Shown piece by piece: positions 1 to 8,452 of a DNA stretch of 64,000 bases. Source of the stretch: JACMJL01 sp963791805. Lineage in GTDB: Bacteria; Bacillota; Clostridia; Clostridiales; Clostridiaceae. The stretch's first letter is position 1, and each line of letters begins with the position of its first letter. Under the pieces are notes generated by a model. The model was not told where the DNA came from. It searched no databases and was given only the letters and a program-made list of their open reading frames with translations. The stretch covers positions 558,001 to 622,000 of the forward strand of contig CAWBTU010000006.1 of NCBI GenBank assembly GCA_963791805.1, read 5' to 3'. The translations under genes were made by a program, and so were the position numbers.

Positions 1-1077
1 ATGCTTATTGTATTAGCTGATGGGTTGGGAAGCGGTGTAAAAGCAAATATCTTAGCTACTTTAACCAGTAAAATTATAGGAACTATGCTTTCCATGGGCT
101 CTAGTATTGATGAATGTGTTGAAACTATTATCAACACATTACCTGTTTGCAATGAAAGAGGAATTGCGTATTCAACCTTTTCTATTGTACAGATATATAA
201 TTCTGGTGAGTGCTATGTGGTTGAATTTGATAATCCATCAATAATTAGACTTAGAAAAGGAACCTTTGTAGATTTAGATCCAATTACTAGAGAGATAAAC
301 GGGAAATTAATAAAAGAAAGTAGATTTTCTGTTACAACAGATGATGTGCTTGTTTTAGTTAGTGATGGGGCAATTCATGCAGGCGTGGGGCATATTCTAA
401 ACCTTGGTTGGCAATGGGAAAATATCAGGGATTACTTAGTGCGAATTTATAGAAAAGATATTTCTGCAAAAAATATCTCTAAACTTTTATTAGAGGTTTG
501 CTATAATTTATATGCAAAAAAACCTGGAGACGATACAACAGTCATAACTGTTAAAGCAAGAAGCTGCTTACAGGTTACTGTGATGATTGGACCGCCACTA
601 GATTCTAAAAAAGATAAAACTATTGTAAATAGGTTAATAAGATCAGAAGGTAAAAAAGTGGTTTGTGGGGGTACTACCTCTCAGATAGTAGCTAGAGAGC
701 TGAAAAAAGAAGTTAAAACAAGTTTTGATTATTTCGATGAAGGTATACCACCAACAGCGGAAATTGAAGGTATAGACTTAACCACAGAAGGCATTTTGAC
801 TATAGATAAAGCATTAGAATATGCTAAAAGATACATTTCACCGGACAGTAATATAACGGATTTTTTGGATTTTAATAAGCAGGATGGTGCTTCGAAGCTG
901 GCTAAACTTTTAATTGAAGAAAGTACTTCCGTGAGTTTTATGGTTGGAAGAGCTATGAATCCAGCACATCAAAATTTAGGGTTTCCTTATGATTTGGCTA
1001 TTAAATTAAATTTTGTAGAGGATATGGCTAGTTGTTTAAGACAATTAGGTAAAAAGGTTACAGTAGAATATTTTTAG
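1..1077 (+). CDS. SpoIIE-family (PP2C-type) serine phosphatase, 5' end outside window
   Basis: The reading frame is open from base 1, so the N-terminus probably lies upstream. PP2C/SpoIIE signatures are visible: ADGLGSGVKA near the start, VSDGAIHAG around residue 120 and GDDTTVITV around residue 177; their aspartates bind the two metal ions in this family. The last 160 residues form an extra domain of unknown role. Proteins of this architecture occur beside [FeFe]-hydrogenase genes in clostridia (known of the family), but no hydrogenase is visible here. It would dephosphorylate Ser/Thr-phosphoproteins in the cytoplasm; the substrate is unknown. The next gene starts 25 bases downstream on the same strand, so the two may be co-transcribed. 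Confidence 0.8.
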   Translation: MLIVLADGLGSGVKANILATLTSKIIGTMLSMGSSIDECVETIINTLPVCNERGIAYSTFSIVQIYNSGECYVVEFDNPSIIRLRKGTFVDLDPITREINGKLIKESRFSVTTDDVLVLVSDGAIHAGVGHILNLGWQWENIRDYLVRIYRKDISAKNISKLLLEVCYNLYAKKPGDDTTVITVKARSCLQVTVMIGPPLDSKKDKTIVNRLIRSEGKKVVCGGTTSQIVARELKKEVKTSFDYFDEGIPPTAEIEGIDLTTEGILTIDKALEYAKRYISPDSNITDFLDFNKQDGASKLAKLLIEESTSVSFMVGRAMNPAHQNLGFPYDLAIKLNFVEDMASCLRQLGKKVTVEYF

Positions 1078-1102
1078 TTTAGATTGTAAGTGAGGAATAA
1101 AA

Positions 1103-2692
1103 ATGGGTAATTTGATGAAAACAATTGTACTAAAAATTCATAATCCAAGTGCGAGAAAAAAATCAATAATAGAAGAAGCTATGCATAATTACACTTTAGC
1201 ATTTCAATTTCTCTTAGATAAAGGTAAGGAAGAAATTAAAGATATTGAAATGAACTATTGTGATAAGAATGGAATGTATAGCGCTAGAAGTATTTCGAAA
1301 TGGGTTGGAACCAGTCTAAGTTCTATGCTTAATGAATATGAAGTTGAGCCATTTAAAGATTCATTAAAAATTGATTTTGCAGCTACTTTAGCAGGACACT
1401 TGAATTTGATTAAAACAGGACAATATTCAGATTACCCCATTGCTTATATTAACAGTGAAGAGTTAGATTTTGAATATGATAAATTAACCACAGAATTTAT
1501 TAACGGCGATAAAGAAGAGGAATTTTCTCTAAAAAAAATCAATAGATTGTTAAATAAAAGCGAGAATTTAAGGCCTATATTCTTTTGTAGGTATGCAACA
1601 AATAGAAATTATTGTATTTTGTATGATCCTATAAAAAACAAGTACTTTTTAAAAGTGTATTTGATGAATTCTAGAAACAAAAATAGAAAGGCTTTTGAAA
1701 ATAATTCAAAGAATATAATTAGATATATGAATGAAAACAAAGAATTGTTTAAAGTTTATGGGAAGAAAGAAGGTTTTTTAATTCTGCCTTTATCTTTTGG
1801 GGCATGGCAAGAAGGATACTTAAAGCAAGCTTTTGAAAAGCCAGCTACAATAAAAACAGCTAGAATTTTCAAAAAGAAAAATGATTATTATATTTCAATT
1901 AATATTGAAATGGATGAACCTAAAAAGGTTGAAACTGACAAATTTATGAGTATTACAAGGGGATTAGAGAACACAATAAATTATTCAATTGTTAACAAAA
2001 GTGATGTGGCAGAAAAATATGGATTTCAAAGAATTAATAATAAAATAGAAATAAATAAGTTACATAAGCTAGCAAATCATTTAGTAGAATTAGCAGAAAA
2101 TAATACGTGCCAAGTAATTATGGAAAAACTTGTGGATAAAGGTGACAGGATAAATTGGGTTGATAAGAATGGAATAGAATATAAACCTCAATTAGGATGC
2201 TATGAATATAATCGTTTATACGATATAATTAAATATAAACTTCTTGATAAAGGACTTCCGGCACCAATTAGGGTAAGTGGTATTGGAATTTTTTATACGT
2301 GTCCAAGATGTGGATTTAATTCAAAAGATAATAGATTTTCAGAAAAAATTCTTATGTGCATAGTATGTGGAATGACGCTTCAAATTGAAGAGGTAGGAAG
2401 CATAAATTTGGCCATGAAGCTAAGTAAATATAGCAAAGCTGCTATTAAAATTAAAAGTGAAAATACCGGCAGAGGAATTATGCTTACAAATGAAGATTTA
2501 GGCTTGTCATGCTTACTAGAAAATGCTGATTTTGCAAACAAACAGTTAATATTTGAAATTAATAAAATAATAAAGTCTTTTTATGAAAATATTAACTTTG
2601 AACGAAGTCAGAAGGGGTTTAATAAAAAATATAGTATTATTAAGAAGATACAGTCACAGAGTAATGTTATAGAAAATATTAAAATAGTATAA
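1103..2692 (+). CDS. TnpB/Cas12f-like protein with apparently inactivated RuvC nuclease
   Basis: 529 residues with the C-terminal layout of IS200/IS605 TnpB. The RuvC-I block reads MSITRGLEN (282-290), where active TnpB has a G-I-D-x-G core: the catalytic Asp position is Thr285. RuvC-II keeps its Glu (IMEKL, E341). The zinc finger is intact: C400/C403 and C419/C422. RuvC-III reads EEVGSINLA (429-437) instead of a D-x-N-A-A core, so the second Asp also seems lost. A tail of about 90 residues follows. No TnpA or IS end is seen. GAGG precedes ATG 1103 at good spacing. Family knowledge: nuclease-dead TnpBs (TldR) act as RNA-guided repressors; whether this one does is inference. It could instead be a decaying transposon gene, but the frame is intact. 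It sits directly behind the phosphatase gene. Confidence 0.75.
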   Translation: MGNLMKTIVLKIHNPSARKKSIIEEAMHNYTLAFQFLLDKGKEEIKDIEMNYCDKNGMYSARSISKWVGTSLSSMLNEYEVEPFKDSLKIDFAATLAGHLNLIKTGQYSDYPIAYINSEELDFEYDKLTTEFINGDKEEEFSLKKINRLLNKSENLRPIFFCRYATNRNYCILYDPIKNKYFLKVYLMNSRNKNRKAFENNSKNIIRYMNENKELFKVYGKKEGFLILPLSFGAWQEGYLKQAFEKPATIKTARIFKKKNDYYISINIEMDEPKKVETDKFMSITRGLENTINYSIVNKSDVAEKYGFQRINNKIEINKLHKLANHLVELAENNTCQVIMEKLVDKGDRINWVDKNGIEYKPQLGCYEYNRLYDIIKYKLLDKGLPAPIRVSGIGIFYTCPRCGFNSKDNRFSEKILMCIVCGMTLQIEEVGSINLAMKLSKYSKAAIKIKSENTGRGIMLTNEDLGLSCLLENADFANKQLIFEINKIIKSFYENINFERSQKGFNKKYSIIKKIQSQSNVIENIKIV

Positions 2693-2810
2693 TTGCAAAT
2701 GGTGTTATTGCTGCCACACCATAGCCTAGCACTTTGGTTTATCCTTTTGCTAGACTGAAATCTGCTTAGCAGAAATGTTTACATTAAAGAGCAGCTATCT
2801 AATTTTTTTG
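2693..2810 (+). ncRNA. Candidate structured RNA (omegaRNA-like scaffold) behind the TnpB-like gene
   Basis: Three small hairpins follow the stop codon in a row: ATGGTGT (2699-2705) pairs with ACACCAT (2716-2722); CTAGCA (2726-2731) pairs with TGCTAG (2748-2753); TCTGC (2761-2765) pairs with GCAGA (2769-2773). A U-run lies at 2803-2809. TnpB and TldR guide RNAs are encoded at this position (family knowledge). That this region is such an RNA, and where a guide would begin, is inference. No terminal repeat of an IS element was recognised. Confidence 0.35.
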
Positions 2811-2892
2811 ATGAAGAAGTGCTATATTATCTCCATTAATTAAATTTAGTTTTGTTTATTATTTGTAACCTTTTTAATTAATATGTATTTAT

Positions 2893-2921
2893 TTGATGAA
2901 AAAAAATAACTTTGGTATAAT
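2893..2921 (+). promoter_or_regulatory. Sigma-A type promoter for the diguanylate cyclase gene
   Basis: TTGATG (2893-2898) and TATAAT (2916-2921) are separated by exactly 17 bases, about 40 bases upstream of the GGDEF gene's ATG. This makes the gene a transcription unit separate from the TnpB-like gene. Confidence 0.7.
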
Positions 2922-2960
2922 GTATTGAATCAGTAAAAAAGGTTCTAGGGAGATAGTACA

Positions 2961-3854
2961 ATGTGTTTAAAAGTGTTAGTAGTTGATGACAGCAAATTAA
3001 ATGTAATGATAGTGAAAGATATTTTGGAAACAGAAGAATATAGTGTTTTTTCGTCTTATGATGGAAATTCAGTGATAGAAATGTGCTATGAAATATCTCC
3101 AGATGTTATACTGCTTGATATTATAATGCCTGGTATGGATGGCTTTCAAGTATGTAAATTATTAAAAAATAACACTAGAACTAAGGATATCCCTGTCATT
3201 ATGATAACTTCAAGAACAAATAGTAGTGATGTAAAGAGAGCCTTGGATTTAGGTGCCTTTGATTATATAAAGAAACCTATAGATGAAGTCGAACTAATAG
3301 CTAGAATCCAGTCGGCTATAAGATTTAATGCATATCAGGAAAAATTAAAAGAAATGGCTATGAGAGACGGACTTACCGGCTTGTACAATCATTCTTTAAT
3401 TATAGAGTTATTTCAGAAAGAGCTGGATAAAAAAGAATGTATTTCAAATTCCATTTCATTTGTAATGCTAGATATTGATTATTTTAAAAAGGTAAATGAT
3501 ACCTATGGACATTTGTGTGGAGATATGGTGCTAAAAGAGGTTTCAAATATATTGACAAGTAGCGTTTCAAATAGTGATATTTTAGGAAGATATGGTGGGG
3601 AAGAATTCAGTATTGTGTCATCTGGGATTAGCAAAGAGGAATTAAACGAACTTTGTGAGCATATAAGAAAAAACATTGAGGAAAATGAATTCAGAATAGG
3701 TAATGAAACTTTTAAAATAACAATAAGTATTGGAGCGTTCTTTAAGGAAAATAGAAATAATATTAGTAATACAGAAATGATAAAAAAGGCTGATGAAGCA
3801 CTTTATAAGGCAAAAGAAAATGGTCGAAATAAAGTTGAGATGGTGTATGATTAA
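2961..3854 (+). CDS. Response regulator diguanylate cyclase (REC-GGDEF)
   Basis: 297 residues. An N-terminal receiver domain (about 1-120) has the acidic pair D9/D10, phospho-acceptor D53 in LLDIIMPGMDGF and the conserved Lys in the IKKP block near 110. A GGDEF domain follows with an intact GGEEF signature (212-216), so it should make cyclic di-GMP from two GTP when phosphorylated (PleD-like family knowledge). Where an RxxD product-inhibition site would lie, the sequence is SNSD, so that feedback site appears absent. Start ATG has a TAGGGAG ribosome site. The last codons overlap the start of the next gene by 8 bases, indicating translational coupling. No EAL or PilZ partner is nearby. Confidence 0.9.
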   Translation: MCLKVLVVDDSKLNVMIVKDILETEEYSVFSSYDGNSVIEMCYEISPDVILLDIIMPGMDGFQVCKLLKNNTRTKDIPVIMITSRTNSSDVKRALDLGAFDYIKKPIDEVELIARIQSAIRFNAYQEKLKEMAMRDGLTGLYNHSLIIELFQKELDKKECISNSISFVMLDIDYFKKVNDTYGHLCGDMVLKEVSNILTSSVSNSDILGRYGGEEFSIVSSGISKEELNELCEHIRKNIEENEFRIGNETFKITISIGAFFKENRNNISNTEMIKKADEALYKAKENGRNKVEMVYD

Positions 3855-4503
3855 AAATGATTTAAAGAAAATAATTAAATTAGCTATTCTTTTATTAATA
3901 ATGATAATTGGATTTGTTGTTATAAGAGTAAATGGAATAACAGATATTTCGCCAGAAGGAATAAAGAGTTTCATATTATCTTTTGGATGGAAAGCACCTT
4001 TTATTTATATTTTACTTTATACGATAAGGCCGTTCTTTTTGTTTCCGGCATCATTACTTTCTCTTTCAGGCGGATTAGCTTTTGGACCTATTTATGGCAC
4101 CATGTGTGATATAGTGGGTGGTTCATTAGGAGCTTGGATTTCATTTTTTATGTCCCGTAAACTTGGTAAAGAGGCAGTTGAAGATGTGTTTGGTAGGAAA
4201 TTTAGTAAATTGGATTTTCAACTAGAAGAACATGGAACTAGAACTATTATATATCTTAGATTAATTCCATTTATACCATTTGATTCTATAAGCTATGTAG
4301 CAGGGATTTCAAAAATTAGTTTTGTTAATTTTGCTATAGGAACGGCTTTTGGACTTATTCCAGGCTCGTTTATTTTTAATTCTTTAGGAAATTCCTTAAC
4401 TGATATTTTTTCCACAGGATTTTATATTGCAGTGTTTTTGGTTATAATGCTATTTACTATTCCATTGATTATTAGGAAAATCCAAAAAAAAAACAAAGAA
4501 TAA
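3847..4503 (+). CDS. TVP38/TMEM64 (DedA-like) membrane protein
   Basis: 218 residues from ATG 3847, which overlaps the end of the cyclase gene. An upstream in-frame ATG at 3793 would add 18 residues inside the cyclase gene and is less likely. The protein has several hydrophobic segments and the family's conserved central region: the FPASLLSLSGGLAFGPIYGT block, then GGSLGAWISFFMSRKLG and LRLIPFIPFDSISYVAGISKI. TVP38/DedA proteins are inner-membrane proteins tied to lipid scrambling and membrane homeostasis (family knowledge). Coupling to a c-di-GMP cyclase is notable, but a functional link is only inferred. A strong terminator follows. Confidence 0.85.
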   Translation: MIKNDLKKIIKLAILLLIMIIGFVVIRVNGITDISPEGIKSFILSFGWKAPFIYILLYTIRPFFLFPASLLSLSGGLAFGPIYGTMCDIVGGSLGAWISFFMSRKLGKEAVEDVFGRKFSKLDFQLEEHGTRTIIYLRLIPFIPFDSISYVAGISKISFVNFAIGTAFGLIPGSFIFNSLGNSLTDIFSTGFYIAVFLVIMLFTIPLIIRKIQKKNKE

Positions 4504-4537
4504 AATAAAGTTATTTCTATGTTATTAAACTGATAAC

Positions 4538-4576
4538 CTTAGCATAGTCTAATATTAGACTATGCTAAAGTTTTTT
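4538..4576 (+). terminator. Intrinsic terminator after the cyclase/TVP38 unit
   Basis: The self-complementary stretch TTAGCATAGTCTAAT/ATTAGACTATGCTAA (4539-4568) gives a near-perfect hairpin, followed by TTTTTT (4571-4576). It lies 29 bases before the terC-like start. Confidence 0.85.
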
Positions 4577-4604
4577 GGCATTTAGATGGGGGCAATAATC
4601 AAAT

Positions 4605-5423
4605 ATGGAAACAAAAAAAGCATTTTTAAACTTAATTAAATGGGTAATTCTAGCTTTTATTTTTAATTTGGGAATTTATTTTTTTATGGGTAGGCAGAGA
4701 GCTATAGAATTTTTTGGTGGATATGTAATTGAGCAAAGCCTTAGTTTGGACAATCTCTTTCTCTTTTTGATTATTTTTAAAAGTTTTGGAATTCAATCAA
4801 AATTGCAAGAAAGAATATTAAAGTATGGAATACTTGGTGCAATTGTATTACGATTAATATTTATAATTCTTGGAGTATCTATTGTAAATAGATTTCATTG
4901 GATGCTTTATATTTTTGGTGCAGTGCTTATTGTAAGTGGTATAAAAATGTTTACAAGGCATGAAGAAAGCAAAAACTTCAAAGAAACTTTTCTGTACAAA
5001 AGTCTTAAATTAGTAATGCCAATTACAGATACAGTGCATGGCGATAAATTTTTTGTACATAAAAACAGAAAAATATATGCTACTCCTCTATTTGCAATAC
5101 TAGTTATTATTGAAGGTTCAGATATTATATTTGCGTTAGATTCAATCCCAGCTATTTTTTCTATAACAACTAATTTGTTTATTGTATATACATCAAATAT
5201 TTTTGCGATTATGGGTTTAAGGAACATGTATTTTTTACTTGAAAAACTTCATAAAGCATTTAAACTTGTAAAATATGGAGTTGCACTAATACTTGTTTTT
5301 ACTGGAATCAAGCTATTAGTGCTGTTTGTAAACATAGAAATCCCCACTCTGATTTCTTTACTTGCTATTTTTTCTATAATTATGTTAAGCATTTCGATGT
5401 CCATGCTAGTCAAAGAAGAATAA
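4605..5423 (+). CDS. TerC/Alx-family integral membrane protein
   Basis: 272 residues with about seven to eight membrane helices. Two TerC signatures are visible: EQSLSLDNLFLF near residues 43-54, with acidic residues inside a helix, and IIEGSDIIFALDSIPAIF near 167-184, which repeats the motif. Family members (Alx, MeeY/MeeF) export manganese (established for homologues). GATGGGGGC precedes the ATG. The usual yybP-ykoY manganese riboswitch of this family is not seen in the 100-base leader, which holds only the upstream terminator. Confidence 0.88.
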   Translation: METKKAFLNLIKWVILAFIFNLGIYFFMGRQRAIEFFGGYVIEQSLSLDNLFLFLIIFKSFGIQSKLQERILKYGILGAIVLRLIFIILGVSIVNRFHWMLYIFGAVLIVSGIKMFTRHEESKNFKETFLYKSLKLVMPITDTVHGDKFFVHKNRKIYATPLFAILVIIEGSDIIFALDSIPAIFSITTNLFIVYTSNIFAIMGLRNMYFLLEKLHKAFKLVKYGVALILVFTGIKLLVLFVNIEIPTLISLLAIFSIIMLSISMSMLVKEE

Positions 5424-5500
5424 GGCTCTATATAATTATGCAAATATTGCTTTTTATGATAGAATATTAATTACAAATATAACTAAAGATGGTGATGTAA

Positions 5501-6895
5501 TTGAATTTAAAAACTACATATCATTATTCATATTTTGTATACCCATTTTTGATTTCTAACGGACGATATAAAGATTTCGTTGGTAAGTTTCTTTGCGATG
5601 AAGAAAAATGGAAATTAAGAACAATGACTGATTCAGATGATTTAAACACCCATGCATATTTTCTGCCTTATGTTAAGAAATTCCTGTTCCCTACTGTATA
5701 TTGGTCTGAGAGCTTTAAACAGCAGTATGAGAATATGAACTACAAAAAGAAATTGGACACCATTTCTAAATTAACCTCTGTAAGTTTTGATTATAAAATT
5801 GATCAAAGTCAAGGTACCAATTACAAGTTAAGCAAAACTGAAATTAATTTTAGAATTTTGAAAATTCAGTTGATTTTTTTTGAGCCTGGAATATGCTTTT
5901 TAGTTTTTAAAGCAGAATTAGATAAAGATGATTTTATATATTCTAACGATATACTAGATTTTAATTATAAATTTAGAACTATTAATCCTAGATATTTAAA
6001 AAAGAAAAAAACTGAAGGTATATCTATAATAAATGAAGAATTCAGCGGTGTTGAAGATTTATCAAGCTTTATCTCTCATCTCCTTTATGGATATGAAGAT
6101 GTAGAAAAAGAAAACATATATTTTGATAGATTATTTACTTATTCATATATATGTTTAGATAAAGATGAATGGAATGAAGATAAGAATCTGAAGGAAATAG
6201 TAAACGAGTTTTATAAATTTCAGTATGTATTACCTGGGGAATATGGATCAACTTTTGATATTGATTTTAAAGGCAAAAAAGAGAATACATATACTAGATG
6301 GAAGTATTCAATTTATGGGTTTTCTAGAGAATCAGGGGTAGTATTTTCTTCTCAAAGAGAGCTTTTTAATAGGAATAAATTGCCCAAGCATTTTGAAACG
6401 ATATACTTTTATATATTTATTTTAGCTTTTTACCAGAGGATTGCTCTAATATTATTTTCACAGGAATTAATGACAAGTGGTAGAAGTAAAATTGAAGTGC
6501 TAAAACGTAGATTCACTAAATTTACACATTTTAGTTGGTTTAGTCAAATAACAAATTCAGAGCAAGGTATGGACATTTGGAAGAGTTGGCAAAAGGCCTT
6601 TGATTTACCTTCATTATTTGATGAAGTTCAAAAGGAATATTCGGAGTTTTATGACTATACTGTTGCAAGAGGTCAGGAAAAAATCAACAAATTTCTTGTG
6701 GCAATATACACTATTAGTATATTATTGTCTGGTATGACATTAATGTTAGATTTTAAGGTTATTAATTCTGATAATGAATTTGCTAAAGTACTTCTGATTC
6801 TTATGCTAAGTTGCACATTATTAGCTTATCCAGTATATATAATAAGTAGGTTCTTTAGTAGATGGATATTAAAAAAACTTAATGATGAATTATAA
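5501..6895 (+). CDS. Unrecognised protein with two C-terminal membrane helices
   Basis: 464 residues. The start is TTG 5501, preceded by AAAGATGGTGATG at suitable spacing; no ATG fits better. The first 390 residues are soluble, rich in aromatic and charged residues. Two hydrophobic segments follow near 398-420 and 430-452, separated by a short loop, and the protein ends in a basic tail. This topology resembles CorA-type channels (large cytoplasmic domain, two terminal helices), but no GMN motif is present, so I do not assign it. It is a single-gene unit ending in a strong hairpin. Confidence 0.6.
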   Translation: MNLKTTYHYSYFVYPFLISNGRYKDFVGKFLCDEEKWKLRTMTDSDDLNTHAYFLPYVKKFLFPTVYWSESFKQQYENMNYKKKLDTISKLTSVSFDYKIDQSQGTNYKLSKTEINFRILKIQLIFFEPGICFLVFKAELDKDDFIYSNDILDFNYKFRTINPRYLKKKKTEGISIINEEFSGVEDLSSFISHLLYGYEDVEKENIYFDRLFTYSYICLDKDEWNEDKNLKEIVNEFYKFQYVLPGEYGSTFDIDFKGKKENTYTRWKYSIYGFSRESGVVFSSQRELFNRNKLPKHFETIYFYIFILAFYQRIALILFSQELMTSGRSKIEVLKRRFTKFTHFSWFSQITNSEQGMDIWKSWQKAFDLPSLFDEVQKEYSEFYDYTVARGQEKINKFLVAIYTISILLSGMTLMLDFKVINSDNEFAKVLLILMLSCTLLAYPVYIISRFFSRWILKKLNDEL

Positions 6896-6946
6896 GTATT
6901 AATAACTGTCTAAAGATTATCTTCAGACAGTTATTAATACTTTTAT
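6894..6946. terminator. Bidirectional terminator between the 464-residue protein gene and coat genes
   Basis: AAGTATTAATAACTGTCT (6894-6911) pairs perfectly with AGACAGTTATTAATACTT (6925-6942). A T-run follows on the plus strand. The convergent genes end on either side, so it probably serves both. Confidence 0.85.
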
Positions 6947-7203
6947 TTTAGTTCAGTAACTGTTTGATTGGACTCGTTTTTTAATTGTGTAACTTCAACA
7001 GAAGGAGCATCTTTTGTTACATACCATCCTTTTGTTTTCATTGAATCGAATACTCTGTATTGAAGGTCTTGAGCACTATTAAAGTTGTTAATTAGAGTGT
7101 TCCTAAGGTTCATACAGGAAGATTCAGTTATTCCAGTACTGTAAGACGAAATTACTTGTTTTTCACTACTGAGAAGGTCGTGAGTTAGTTCTTTATCATT
7201 CAT
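6943..7203 (-). CDS. CotF-like spore coat protein
   Basis: 86 residues. The pattern (ELTHDLLSSEKQVISSYSTGITES, then LRNTLINNFNSAQDLQYRVFDSMKTKGWY) matches the small CotF-type coat family, whose short forms consist mainly of this helical hairpin ending in KGWY. The coat role is inferred from the family. It is 16 bases behind another CotF-like gene, and a good AGGAGG site precedes its ATG. The two form one operon, probably sporulation-controlled; I could not pick out a sigma-E or sigma-K promoter with confidence. Confidence 0.75.
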   Translation of the reverse strand: MNDKELTHDLLSSEKQVISSYSTGITESSCMNLRNTLINNFNSAQDLQYRVFDSMKTKGWYVTKDAPSVEVTQLKNESNQTVTELK

Positions 7204-7219
7204 ATTATGTTTCCTCCTT

Positions 7220-7429
7220 TTATTGATGAGAATCTAAGTAAGTTTTTAGATTGTCAAAGTTTTGCCTGTGAACTTGACAACCCTCATCGCATAAGCTTTT
7301 AATTTGTGGATCTGTAATTCTTTGATAATACTCGGAGTATTTTTTGTTCATTAAAGCTTCACTTTCAAGTTGGTCTTTAATCACCTTTAAGTTATTAGCT
7401 TCAAGTTGTTTGTTTGAGTTATTAGCCAT
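7220..7429 (-). CDS. Small CotF-like partner protein
   Basis: 69 residues, helical and polar, rich in Gln, Asn and Lys, with the segment LESEALMNKKYSEYYQRITDPQIKSLCDEGCQVHRQNFDNL typical of the short ferritin-like coat proteins that accompany CotF. It has AGGAGG upstream of its ATG and is first in a two-gene operon. Both cysteines lie close together (CDEGC). Function in coat assembly is inferred from the family and neighbour. Confidence 0.7.
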   Translation of the reverse strand: MANNSNKQLEANNLKVIKDQLESEALMNKKYSEYYQRITDPQIKSLCDEGCQVHRQNFDNLKTYLDSHQ

Positions 7430-7497
7430 AATTTTACCTCCTATTTTTTTAGAACTATTTCGAGTTTATTATTTACTAAAAGCTAGAAAATATACTA

Positions 7498-7519
7498 AGG
7501 ACACATAAAAATGTGTCCT
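7498..7519. other. Short perfect palindrome AGGACACAT-AAAA-ATGTGTCCT
   Basis: A 9-bp inverted repeat with a 4-base loop lies in the 183-base gap upstream of the coat pair and downstream of nadC. There is no T-run, so it could be an operator rather than a terminator. The rest of the gap shows nothing recognisable except the nad terminator. Confidence 0.4.
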
Positions 7520-7572
7520 AGAATTTAGAGGTTGGAGGTGAGAGGCTAGATTTTTCAAAGATGCTAATAGAG

Positions 7573-7613
7573 AAAAAAGCCGCCGAACAATAAGTTCTAA
7601 GGCGGCTTTTTAT
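7573..7613 (-). terminator. Terminator of the nadABC operon
   Basis: AAAAAGCCGCC (7575-7585) pairs with GGCGGCTTTTT (7601-7611), with T-runs on both strands. It ends right at the nadC stop codon. Confidence 0.9.
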
Positions 7614-8452
7614 TATATATTTTTCAAGTTTTTCATACTTAGGTCTAAAATCTTTGCTGAGTGAGTAAGTGCACCAACTGAAATATAGTCAATATCAGTA
7701 CTAGCTAAAACTTCGATTGTGTCTAAATTTACATTTCCTGAAATTTCAATAATTGCTTTATGATCGATAAGCTGAACTGCTTCTTTAATAGTTTCTACAT
7801 TCATATTATCAAGCATAATAATGTCGGCTTTAGCTTCTAGGGCATCTTTAACCATTTCAATAGTTTCGACCTCCACTTCAATTTTTCTAACGAATGAAGC
7901 GTGGGCTCTTGCAGCATTCACTGCATTTTTAACGCCTCCAGCAGCACTTATATGATTATCTTTCAATAAAACACCATCTGATAAATTAAATCTATGATTA
8001 TTTCCACCACCAATTTTTACAGCTGATTTTTCTAGAATCCTCATATTAGGTGTTGTTTTTCGTGTATCTAATAATTTTACATTGGTGTTTTTAAGTTTAT
8101 CAACATATTTCGATGTAAGGGTTGCAATTCCACTCATTCTTTGTAAAAAATTAAGTGCAGTTCTCTCGCCTATAAGTATGTTTCTTGTATTCCCAGTTAG
8201 TGTTGCAATTAAGGTGTTTGGTTCAACTTTATCACCATCTGCCACTAACAAATTAACACTAACGTCACCAAGAATAGTAAAAACTCTCTCAAAAACTTCT
8301 AATCCAGCTATAATTCCTGTTTCCTTAGCAAACAAATCTATTGTAGAATTTGAATTGCTATCAACAACAGAATTTGTTGTTATATCTTCATCAGGAAGAT
8401 CCTCTTTAAGGGCGTCTATTATAAGTTTATCAATGATTAAATAATTCATCAT
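7613..8452 (-). CDS. nadC: Nicotinate-nucleotide pyrophosphorylase (quinolinate phosphoribosyltransferase)
   Basis: 279 residues, the usual length. It converts quinolinate and PRPP to nicotinate mononucleotide, CO2 and pyrophosphate, the third step of de novo NAD synthesis. Recognisable blocks are ERTALNFLQRMSGIAT, DTRKTTPNMR with the active-site basic residues, GGGNNHRFNLSDGVLLKDNH and EVEVET...DIIMLDNM, then EISGNV and ISVGALTHS. The start overlaps the end of nadB by 23 bases. A GGAGG 13 bases upstream of ATG 8452 lies inside nadB. Confidence 0.97.
   Translation of the reverse strand: MMNYLIIDKLIIDALKEDLPDEDITTNSVVDSNSNSTIDLFAKETGIIAGLEVFERVFTILGDVSVNLLVADGDKVEPNTLIATLTGNTRNILIGERTALNFLQRMSGIATLTSKYVDKLKNTNVKLLDTRKTTPNMRILEKSAVKIGGGNNHRFNLSDGVLLKDNHISAAGGVKNAVNAARAHASFVRKIEVEVETIEMVKDALEAKADIIMLDNMNVETIKEAVQLIDHKAIIEISGNVNLDTIEVLASTDIDYISVGALTHSAKILDLSMKNLKNI

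Noticed and set aside
4504..4604. Possible manganese (yybP-ykoY) riboswitch before the TerC-like gene
   Set aside because: Only a terminator hairpin fits in 100 bases; the conserved aptamer sequences are absent.
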